Positions 57,168 through 64,000 of a stretch of 64,000 bases of DNA are shown piece after piece. Numbering within the stretch: position 1 is the stretch's first letter; each line of letters opens with the position of its first letter. This DNA comes from Psychrobacter celer (GTDB taxonomy: Bacteria; Pseudomonadota; Gammaproteobacteria; Pseudomonadales; Moraxellaceae), in NCBI RefSeq assembly GCF_016107555.1, contig NZ_JABASU010000001.1:248001-312000 (forward strand), given 5' to 3'. The notes under the pieces are model-generated. The model did not search any database, was not told the DNA's origin, and was given only the letters and a program-made list of their open reading frames with translations. Position numbers and translations under genes: made by a program.

Positions 57168-57454
57168 TCTGTATAAAATATTTATGAGTGCAAAGACTGG
57201 TTGTAAACTCGAGGTAGTAGACGCCGGCTAAAGTTTTTTGGGTTATAAAGTATTAATTTATAAAAGTTTTTACATATTTTACTTGAAGTTACATTAATCT
57301 ATTTTTTTAGACAGTTTATAAGTAATTATCACCGATCTTTTTGACTATCATCAATTATCTCAGTGTTTATCGCACGGGTTTATATCATCAATCATTCATA
57401 TCGCGGGCAAACGATGCCGCTGACAATGTCGATATATTTATCAAAGGATGAATC
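57168..57454. other. upstream region of the glycosyltransferase cluster
   Basis: AT-rich ~290-bp stretch (353 bp if the terminator is counted) holding the probable promoter of the glycosyltransferase genes. AAAGGATGAATC just before 57455 is the ribosome-binding site. No repeat or ORF recognised. Confidence 0.45.
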
Positions 57455-59440
57455 ATGACAGTCAATAAGGAGGTCTATTCTGATGGCCGCTCAGGTATGT
57501 CGGGCTTATATCCAATGATACAGGATACGCCAAATGCTGAGCGGTTTGCTTGCAGCGTTGGTCAGAATCATAACGATAATGGCCGTGAAGATATGAACAA
57601 TCGAGCGGCGCATGTCTTTGGTGCTTATCCACCAGCCTCCAAACGCGCGCAGACCAGCTGTTATAAAGACCCTGCATTAAACATAAACAACCATATAAAC
57701 AAGCAAGTAACCAGCCATCTACGTAGCAATGATTGCCTAAAGCCCTACCGCCAAAACACCCAAAAGGGTATAGAAAATGACACAAACAATGGCATGCAAC
57801 CTGTCGGTAAGTTTGAGCGGATGGAGCGTCTAGCAGGCGATGCGTTCAGTACTATCGATCAGGCGATGACTCATTTAGAGGGCGCGCAGCCGATACGCTT
57901 GAGCTTTCAGTTGATGACCCGTGCTGAGCCTACCACAATGGTGATTGCGACCATACAATCGCTACTAGCCATCAAAGCGGCCGACGATGAGATTTTAATC
58001 ATAGATAACAACCATACTAAGCGTGAGCTTTATAAGCCTTTGGCAGATTTTTGTCATGGCTTAGAGCCGCATTTCAATGTGCATTTTTATCATATCGATG
58101 CGGTGGTAGGGTTTAAGTCTGGTGCGCTCAACTTGGCGCTAGGACTGATGAACCCTAGCGCCAGTCATGTGGTGGTGGTCGATAGTGATTATCAGGCGTT
58201 GCCACATGCTCGTGATGCCATTATCAGCGCGATCCACGAGTATCCTGAGCATGCTTTATTGCAGTTTCCGCAGTTTTATCGTGATGCAGATAAAGCGGAT
58301 GTCCATAGCGAATTAAACCATTATTTTAACCATCACTTATATCGATCTTTTAATCGTCAGCGGGCGTTATCTACCGGTACTTACGCGGTGATACGCCGAG
58401 ATGCTTTAGTGGGTTTAGGCGGCTGGTCAGGAGAGTCCATTACTGAAGATGCGCAGATGGGGGTGCTGCTCCATCGTATGGGTTTGTACAGTCGTTTTAT
58501 ACCCAAGGTGATTGCTACCGGTATATTGCCCACCACGCTGTGTGATCTGATCGCTCAGCGGCAGCGCTGGGTATATGGCAATGTACAGGTGCTCAACCGT
58601 TACTTTGTTACGCCGTCATCTCTAACCGCTGATAGCAGCGCAAATACAAATGTAAGCCAGACGATGGGCGAGCGTTTGCAGTATATGCGTGCGCATTTTT
58701 CGCAGCTGAGTGCCTGGATTAATTTCACGGGGATTTTTATCGTGCTGCATGTCTGTACGCTGCTTATCGTGCTGGCGGCTTTGATAATAGGCGCACAGGT
58801 GGATATGGCGATGTTGCTTACGCCCTTATATGTGGTTTATGCCGCTTATGGCGTGTTTTTGTTGCGACGGCTGTGGGCCTATGCGCAAGACCACTCACCG
58901 CTTAATCAGCAGGTAGCTCAGCACGTTACGCCAACCTTTACCAATAAGCTACGAGCGTGGGCAATGCACCTAAACTTTTGGGAAATCGGCGCGTTGTCAT
59001 GGTGGCCTGTGCTGTGGGGCCGCGACAAGCCATTTGTGTGTACGCCCAAACAGGCGGTGATTAGTAGCCGCCGCAGCGTATGGCAGGCCAATGTTTGTGC
59101 CTTACCAAAACTGCTACTCATACTTAATGTCATTACCTTAGCCGTGACCTCACCGCTATCAGCGCTGTATTCGCCTTTGTTATTTGTCAGTGCGCTTGTG
59201 GTCACTGTCCTCAAGCTATGGTCAGCAAAAGTGGCTTTTGATAATTATGGGTATCCACCTGAGGTGGATGACCGCTATGCTAATGAGCATGATACGTATG
59301 ACGAGATCAATAACACTGTAAACCAAAGTTGTGTGATTAAAAATAATATCGCTAAAAATAACAATACCGCTAGAGATAATATTACTAAAAATAAGCGCCC
59401 AAATAACACCGATCCAATAAAAAAATATATGGCTGAATAA
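57455..59440 (+). CDS. membrane glycosyltransferase family 2 (processive type)
   Basis: A 661-residue inner-membrane GT2. The first ~125 residues are polar and low in complexity. The catalytic domain (about 140-400) holds the nucleotide-sugar strand EILIIDNNHTKREL, the DxD-type VVVVDSDYQALPHA, the catalytic Glu-Asp of SITEDAQMGVLLHRMG and the acceptor motif QRQRWVYGN, as in cellulose-synthase-like processive enzymes. Four transmembrane helices follow (two near 430-490, two near 565-610). The C-terminal tail is Asn/Lys-rich. First of four same-strand glycosyltransferase genes; the product glycan is unknown. Confidence 0.88.
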   Translation: MTVNKEVYSDGRSGMSGLYPMIQDTPNAERFACSVGQNHNDNGREDMNNRAAHVFGAYPPASKRAQTSCYKDPALNINNHINKQVTSHLRSNDCLKPYRQNTQKGIENDTNNGMQPVGKFERMERLAGDAFSTIDQAMTHLEGAQPIRLSFQLMTRAEPTTMVIATIQSLLAIKAADDEILIIDNNHTKRELYKPLADFCHGLEPHFNVHFYHIDAVVGFKSGALNLALGLMNPSASHVVVVDSDYQALPHARDAIISAIHEYPEHALLQFPQFYRDADKADVHSELNHYFNHHLYRSFNRQRALSTGTYAVIRRDALVGLGGWSGESITEDAQMGVLLHRMGLYSRFIPKVIATGILPTTLCDLIAQRQRWVYGNVQVLNRYFVTPSSLTADSSANTNVSQTMGERLQYMRAHFSQLSAWINFTGIFIVLHVCTLLIVLAALIIGAQVDMAMLLTPLYVVYAAYGVFLLRRLWAYAQDHSPLNQQVAQHVTPTFTNKLRAWAMHLNFWEIGALSWWPVLWGRDKPFVCTPKQAVISSRRSVWQANVCALPKLLLILNVITLAVTSPLSALYSPLLFVSALVVTVLKLWSAKVAFDNYGYPPEVDDRYANEHDTYDEINNTVNQSCVIKNNIAKNNNTARDNITKNKRPNNTDPIKKYMAE

Positions 59441-59459
59441 AATAATAAATGGATGACGT

Positions 59460-60734
59460 ATGTTGACTTCTATCAAAACCAACCCAAATAGTCATATAAA
59501 AGCTAAAACCCCTAACATCGTTATGGATAAAATATATGACTTGCCTGAGTCACCGGCGGCGTGTGAGACAACCGATGGGGCAAGCGCTAAAGTAAGAAGA
59601 CCACTGCGTATTGCCATCATCGCGCACTCGTTATATCCCATTGCCCAGCCTTATGCAGGTGGTCTTGAGATGATCACTCAGCTGATCTGTGATGAGCTGG
59701 TGGCGCAAGGCCATCAGGTGTTGCTCTACGCTCATGCGGACAGTCAAACCCATGCCACACTAGTACCCTTTATGACCCGTGATGAATTTGAAAAAACAGT
59801 TTATGCCGATGAGCATGAGTCAGTAGAGATGAGCCGCGAGGAGCTGTATCAGTATTTGATCTACCAGCAGGCGCTGCGCGATATCATTAGCCGTGATGAG
59901 CAAGGAATGATAGATGTGGTACACAATCATAGCTTGCACCATGTGCCGATGATGATGGGGCAGGCGTTTGCCGCGCGGTTTTTTACCACGTTTCATACGC
60001 CGATTTTTCCGCAGCTGCGTCTGGCACTACTGACGCTACGGCAAGGCACTCAAACCCAATTTACAGCGATCAGTGGTCATCAGCAGCAGCTATTTGCTGA
60101 GTTTGTGCCCTCGCATGTGGTCTATAACGGCATCGATGTTCACTCATTTACTGCCAATACAAACCCAATTGCTGATGAAGTGTATTTTTGGTACGGGCGT
60201 ATCTGTCCTGAAAAGGGTACGCATTTGGCGATGGAATATTGCAAAGCGGCAGGTAAGCGCCTAATTATTGCAGGTCCCAAAAGTAATGAGGAATACTTCG
60301 ATGACTATGTGGCACCGCTGTTAGAGGTAGATAGGAATAGCGATATGCCGTTATTTGATTATGTTGGTCATTTAAATAAGGATCAAATCAACAAGCAGTT
60401 AAGCCAAGTCACCGCCATGCTATTTACCAGTACTTGGGATGAGCCTTATGGTCTGACGCTCGCTGAGAGCCTCGCTTGCGGTACACCTGTGATTGGCTTC
60501 GATGTCGGTGCCAGTGCTGAGATTATCACGCATCAGACGGGCATTATCGTACCCAAAAAGGATAAAAAGGCATTTATACAAGCGTTTGCTGACATTCAGC
60601 ATATTTCACGAGCAGCCTGTCGTGCTCGCGCTGAGCAGTTTTGTTCAGTCGCTGCGATGGTCGATGGTTATCTGCGTTTATATGAGCAGGCAGTAGCGGT
60701 CGATGACAGCGATAGCATCCAAGACACGCCCTAG
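59460..60734 (+). CDS. glycosyltransferase family 4
   Basis: A 424-residue GT-B fold enzyme. The N-terminal half has QPYAGGLEMITQLICDELVAQGHQVLLY and VVHNHSLHHVPMMM; the C-terminal half has VVYNGIDVHSFTA, FWYGRICPEKGTHLAMEYCKAAGKRLIIAGP region and the retaining-enzyme E-x7-E motif in EPYGLTLAESLACGTP. The first ~40 residues are a polar extension and a later start is possible. It follows the membrane GT2 gene by 19 bp. The final bases GACACGCCCTAG match the end of the MITE at 4.2 kb by 12 bp, which may be chance. Confidence 0.88.
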   Translation: MLTSIKTNPNSHIKAKTPNIVMDKIYDLPESPAACETTDGASAKVRRPLRIAIIAHSLYPIAQPYAGGLEMITQLICDELVAQGHQVLLYAHADSQTHATLVPFMTRDEFEKTVYADEHESVEMSREELYQYLIYQQALRDIISRDEQGMIDVVHNHSLHHVPMMMGQAFAARFFTTFHTPIFPQLRLALLTLRQGTQTQFTAISGHQQQLFAEFVPSHVVYNGIDVHSFTANTNPIADEVYFWYGRICPEKGTHLAMEYCKAAGKRLIIAGPKSNEEYFDDYVAPLLEVDRNSDMPLFDYVGHLNKDQINKQLSQVTAMLFTSTWDEPYGLTLAESLACGTPVIGFDVGASAEIITHQTGIIVPKKDKKAFIQAFADIQHISRAACRARAEQFCSVAAMVDGYLRLYEQAVAVDDSDSIQDTP

Positions 60735-60803
60735 CATTCTCTCCTTTTTTCTTTATGTCGTGACTATCAATGACTGCCTTCATCTCTTAGGAGCTTTTTT
60801 ACC

Positions 60804-62009
60804 ATGCGTATCGGCTACTATGCTCATCACCACGGCTCGGGGCACTGCCGCCAAGCAGACAAACTGGCCGCCTTATTACCACCAGAGCTGCGTTCGCAAA
60901 TGACGGTGTTTACCAGCTTACCGGCTGATGGTTATCGTTTTAGCAGTATAAATAATGAGCACATCGTACGTTTAGACGCTGAGGATGAGCGACCAGATGA
61001 TGTGCTAGCGGGGCGAGCAGGTGAGTATTGGCAGCCAAGCTGTTTGCACTACTCGCCAGTGGGCAACAAAGACATTCAAAGACGCAGTTGGCAGCTGCTT
61101 GATGAGATACATCAGCGCCAGATTGACCTGATGATTATTGATGTTAGCGCCGAAGTGGCTATGCTATGCCGTACCGCTAGTGTGCCTTATCTCTATGTAC
61201 GGCTGGCAGGCGAGCGCGATGATGCGCCGCACTTAAACGCCTTTGCGGGCGCGCTTGGATTGTTAGCTCCTTATCCTAAAGCATTGGAGGCGGCAGCCAC
61301 GCCGGACTGGGTACGACAAAAAACGCTATATCTGGATTTTTTGCCAAGCAAAGCCCAAGGTTTGCTTAGCTTTTGTGAGTTTATGGACGAGCTTATGACA
61401 TTGACTCATGATGATGCTATTCATAAACAACTGGTCGCCAGCGTCGATAAGTCTTTTATCGTTACTGTGATTAAAGGCTATGGCGGACACGAAGCGATTG
61501 ATGCCAAGTTGCCAAAGCTACGCCAAATACTACCAGACGCTATAATCGTCTCTCTTGGCCCTATCGATGATGAAGTACGGCATTGTGTCGATATTGCCGC
61601 CCACGTCGATGATGTGACGCCATTTATCGCCTATAGTCATCTGCTATTGATGGCGTGTGGCTTGAACGCAATTGCGCAGGCCTATGATTATGCCACGCCG
61701 CTTATTGTATTGCCTGATGTGCGCCCGCACCATGAGCAAGAAGTGATGGCAGAAGCGTTAATCGAACAAGGTCGTGCGCTTAGTTGGCCACAGTTTATCG
61801 CCACAGCCTCTAGTATGGATAGTCAGAACCTATTGTCTTCTCTCTCCACGAATAATAAGTCAATTGACCATGAGCAGGCTGCTTTGACAGATAGGCAAGC
61901 CAATTTGGCGGCGCAACGCTTTATGAATAGCATTGCTGACTATATTTCTGTAAAAGATTGGTTTGCAGAATGGTTGTTGCCGCAGTTGGACTTAAAACTT
62001 AAGAAATAA
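60804..62009 (+). CDS. MurG-like GT-B glycosyltransferase
   Basis: A 401-residue GT-B fold protein. It opens with the glycine-rich RIGYYAHHHGSGHCRQADKLAALL, resembling MurG/MGT enzymes that use nucleotide sugars, and a C-terminal domain with IVSLGPIDDEVR, HVDDVTPFIAYSHLLLMACGLNAIAQAYDYATPLIVLP and RPHHEQEVMAEALIEQG, as in MGT proteins where the tail binds the donor. Hydrophobic but without a clear transmembrane helix. The donor and acceptor are unknown. Third gene in the glycosyltransferase set, 69 bp after the GT4 gene. Confidence 0.78.
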   Translation: MRIGYYAHHHGSGHCRQADKLAALLPPELRSQMTVFTSLPADGYRFSSINNEHIVRLDAEDERPDDVLAGRAGEYWQPSCLHYSPVGNKDIQRRSWQLLDEIHQRQIDLMIIDVSAEVAMLCRTASVPYLYVRLAGERDDAPHLNAFAGALGLLAPYPKALEAAATPDWVRQKTLYLDFLPSKAQGLLSFCEFMDELMTLTHDDAIHKQLVASVDKSFIVTVIKGYGGHEAIDAKLPKLRQILPDAIIVSLGPIDDEVRHCVDIAAHVDDVTPFIAYSHLLLMACGLNAIAQAYDYATPLIVLPDVRPHHEQEVMAEALIEQGRALSWPQFIATASSMDSQNLLSSLSTNNKSIDHEQAALTDRQANLAAQRFMNSIADYISVKDWFAEWLLPQLDLKLKK

Positions 62010-62051
62010 GAAATAACAAAGAAATTTATAATAATAAGAGCAAATATTTCC

Positions 62052-63026
62052 ATGACAACGACAACCAGAGTTCAAGACGCCGCACATAACACCATTCCCG
62101 TGAGTGTAATAACGACTTGCTATGGGCGCAATCGACATCTTTACAATCTACTTGCTAGTCTGGCGCAGGGCAGCGTCAGGCCGCGCGAGGTGGTTATCGT
62201 TAATGATGACGCCGAGGCTGAACGTCTGGCAGACTACGATTTAAATATTATTCAGATAGCAACGACTACAGCGACTGAGCATGGATTGACGAGTAGCGCC
62301 TCGTTTGATATCGGTCGTAACCGTAATCTTGGCGCTGCACGTGCTAGCTATGAGGCTATGGTTTTTTTGGACGTGGATTGTATCGTCGCCTATGACTTTA
62401 TCGACGGGTTATATGATAAATTGCAAACGCATCCTGATGCGCTACTGATGGGCCAGCCACGTTATTTAACGCGCCCTTTGACGGATGATGAAGGTAGTCA
62501 ACTACAGCAAGGTCGAATGGCCGCCGACGCCTTGGACAAGCTATCGGTATTTAACCCTTATCGTGATAACTTTACCCAACATCGCAATGACAATGTCGAT
62601 GCTAATATTAAAAAAACGCAAGACTATGGCGCATTTTGGAGTCTTTGCTTTGCGATAATGCGCCATCAGTTTGAGCGGATTGGCGGCTTTGATACCGATT
62701 ATGTCGGCTACGGCGCTGAAGACACAGATTTTGCTTTTATGGCACGTGCTTTAGACATTGATTTTTATTTGACCAACGACGTGGTTTACCATCAGCAGCA
62801 CAGCGTCTACCGGCCGCCACTCAATCATCTCGATAGCATAGTGATTAATGCCAATCGCTTTTATGACAAATGGCAGCATTGGCCGATGGCAGGCTGGCTG
62901 GCAGCGTTTACGCAGCTAGGTTTGATTGACTGGCAAGAGGCGCAGACAGTGCCTATTGAGATTCTTCGTCAGCCAAGTAGCGCTGAGATTGACGCCGCAC
63001 ATTATTCAGATGCGCCTTATGTGTAG
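62052..63026 (+). CDS. GT2/GT7-like glycosyltransferase
   Basis: A 324-residue GT-A fold enzyme. The N-terminal part has the GT2 pattern VSVITTCYGRNRHLYNLLASLAQG and VVIVNDDAE; the DxD-type motif is VFLDVDCIV (about residue 100). The later motif GFDTDYVGYGAEDTDFAFMARALD, with the Gly-Ala/Gly-Glu-Asp-x-Asp pattern, is typical of galactosyltransferase-like (GT7 C-terminal) domains of chondroitin-type synthases. No transmembrane segment. It is the last plus-strand gene of the cluster. Confidence 0.85.
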   Translation: MTTTTRVQDAAHNTIPVSVITTCYGRNRHLYNLLASLAQGSVRPREVVIVNDDAEAERLADYDLNIIQIATTTATEHGLTSSASFDIGRNRNLGAARASYEAMVFLDVDCIVAYDFIDGLYDKLQTHPDALLMGQPRYLTRPLTDDEGSQLQQGRMAADALDKLSVFNPYRDNFTQHRNDNVDANIKKTQDYGAFWSLCFAIMRHQFERIGGFDTDYVGYGAEDTDFAFMARALDIDFYLTNDVVYHQQHSVYRPPLNHLDSIVINANRFYDKWQHWPMAGWLAAFTQLGLIDWQEAQTVPIEILRQPSSAEIDAAHYSDAPYV

Positions 63027-63060
63027 ACGGCTCTTAGTTCTGCTAATCCCGATGCGTCAC

Positions 63061-63094
63061 TAGTATCAATGAGTAGTTAGTATCAATGAGTAGT
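63061..63094. repeat. 17-bp tandem duplication
   Basis: TAGTATCAATGAGTAGT occurs twice in direct succession (63061-63077 and 63078-63094), in the short gap between convergent glycosyltransferase-cluster genes. Confidence 0.85.
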
Positions 63095-63110
63095 GAGTTT
63101 TGATGGGCAA

Positions 63111-63896
63111 CTAATACTGACGGATAATCTCCACACCTGTCGGCGGCGTTGCAAGCGCTTGTCGCTCAAACGCCCAATTATGACCTTCCCAAAAATGCGC
63201 GGTTTTATCATCATTATTAAAACCCAACATCACTATTGATAGCAGCGTCTCAGCTTTCTGTTTTTGCTGAATATGCAGGCGGGCAGATAACAGTAACCGA
63301 TATAATAAAAACCCTGACGTCGGCGCAGAGGAATGAATATTAGTAAAGATAGGATAATCCGCCACTACTTTATGCTGCTCTGATAGCACAGCGCAATGCT
63401 CATCGCTACGTAATAGTTTCTCAAGCGGTTCTGGAATCTCTAGCACTCGGTTATCCGTTATGGGATCATCAGCGGGGTTTGGATCATCGCATGGCATGGG
63501 AAACTGATAGGCAGCATTCCCAAACAAGATGCCAAGCGGTGCTTGCTTAGTCATATCGAGTATTGCTGTCACACTATTGCTGCGAGGCGGTAGGCCAAAA
63601 TGCAGTTTACTGTCACCGATTTGTCTAAAAAATAGTAGCTTTGGCAAATCTTTGGCGAGCGGATGATGGGCAAAGAAGTCTGCATGAATAAAGTCATTAA
63701 ATAACACCAACATATCAGTAGGCTGCAATAACGTCTTTAAGATCGCTGTGTCTATCGACGGGTTGTTGGCGATCAATATCACACGCTGGCTTTGTATTAG
63801 CCGCGCCTGCATGATAGGCGGTAGCGCAGCAAATGCTTCTGCGGCAAGATGGCTACTACTGGTGTTTGATAATGGTTGCTCAGGCATATCTGGCAT
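63111..63896 (-). CDS. unknown protein with GT29/GT42-like (sialyltransferase-like) features
   Basis: A 261-residue soluble protein. An early hydrophobic strand and loop VILIANNPSID is followed by MLVLFNDF, a mid-region TSGFLLYRLLLSA (in HSSAPTSGFLL) and a late IVMLGFNNDD...HFWEGHNWAFERQAL. The order of a nucleotide-binding start, an Asn-Asp strand, a Ser/Thr-Ser-Gly helix and a late His/Trp/Glu motif is like GT29/GT42 sialyltransferases, but similarity is weak and I do not claim the activity. It converges on the GT cluster and may belong to the same glycan locus. Confidence 0.5.
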   Translation of the reverse strand: MPDMPEQPLSNTSSSHLAAEAFAALPPIMQARLIQSQRVILIANNPSIDTAILKTLLQPTDMLVLFNDFIHADFFAHHPLAKDLPKLLFFRQIGDSKLHFGLPPRSNSVTAILDMTKQAPLGILFGNAAYQFPMPCDDPNPADDPITDNRVLEIPEPLEKLLRSDEHCAVLSEQHKVVADYPIFTNIHSSAPTSGFLLYRLLLSARLHIQQKQKAETLLSIVMLGFNNDDKTAHFWEGHNWAFERQALATPPTGVEIIRQY

Positions 63897-64000
63897 ATCA
63901 ATGTAGTTAAGGTATAGACGGTGGGTTAGGTTTTTGTCATGTGCTCATTATAGTATAAAGAAGAAGGTGCCTAGGCTTGTTTGAGTTTTGAAAATAGAAA

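Noticed and set aside
60721..60735. Twelve bases GACACGCCCTAG at the end of the GT4 gene match the right end of the MITE at 4.2 kb
   Set aside because: No second end, core similarity or target duplication found nearby; the match is short enough to be chance, so no element is called.

Overview
The window looks like a chromosomal segment of a Gram-negative gammaproteobacterium of the family Moraxellaceae, most likely Psychrobacter. I infer this from protein content and gene neighbourhoods: gspN-gspC-gspD for type II secretion, a FimX-like protein, EF-P next to EpmB, YciB/YciI, YjjP/YjjB, and lipoprotein-rich small ORFs. Base composition is moderate. No rRNA, tRNA, CRISPR array, intact insertion sequence or prophage was found. 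Most genes are housekeeping and colinear with core-genome neighbourhoods, but several regions are accessory or decayed.

Layout. 1-3.2 kb: end of uppP, then rsmJ, a small membrane protein, ubiA and a DUF4112 protein. 3.3-7.9 kb (minus strand): a lipoprotein, a 166-bp MITE-like element sitting exactly at the mnmC stop codon, mnmC, a coiled-coil membrane protein, yciI and yciB. 8.3-12.1 kb: a PHP-domain nuclease, a membrane diguanylate cyclase and truD. 12.4-19.8 kb: a Rieske/FAD reductase, a GNAT acetyltransferase, small envelope proteins, glutathione reductase, the yjjP/yjjB exporter pair and an M48 lipoprotein protease, ending in a hairpin that looks like two abutted IS ends. 19.9-26.7 kb: uvrA, a YajR-like MFS transporter, ssb and an H-NS-like gene, with a palindromic repeat upstream of the last.

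26.7-37.1 kb: gspN-C-D, tatD (preceded by a frame-disrupted membrane leader ORF), tcdA, a GAF hybrid histidine kinase, and divergent efp/epmB. 37.4-46.6 kb: an uncharacterised 597-residue protein plus a FimX-like degenerate GGDEF/EAL protein, a lipoprotein cytochrome c, and the MoxR-DUF58-transglutaminase operon. 46.7-51 kb: a DUF4031 gene, a LysR regulator divergent from formaldehyde-detoxifying frmA, then a HAD dehalogenase and a FrnE/DsbA-like oxidoreductase. 51-52 kb is a decayed region with an internally deleted methyltransferase pseudogene.

52-55.1 kb (minus strand) holds the most unusual set: roadblock/LC7 protein, stand-alone Aer-type PAS protein, a PhnD-like binding protein without a signal peptide, and two unrecognised proteins. 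It looks like a cytoplasmic sensory module. 55.7-57.1 kb is gdhA. 57.4-63.9 kb carries four consecutive glycosyltransferases (membrane GT2, GT4, MurG-like GT-B, GT2/GT7-like) facing a fifth protein with GT29/GT42-like features, probably a glycan assembly locus. Cyclic-di-GMP signalling (diguanylate cyclase, FimX), type II secretion and the glycan locus together suggest a surface-associated lifestyle; that link is inference.
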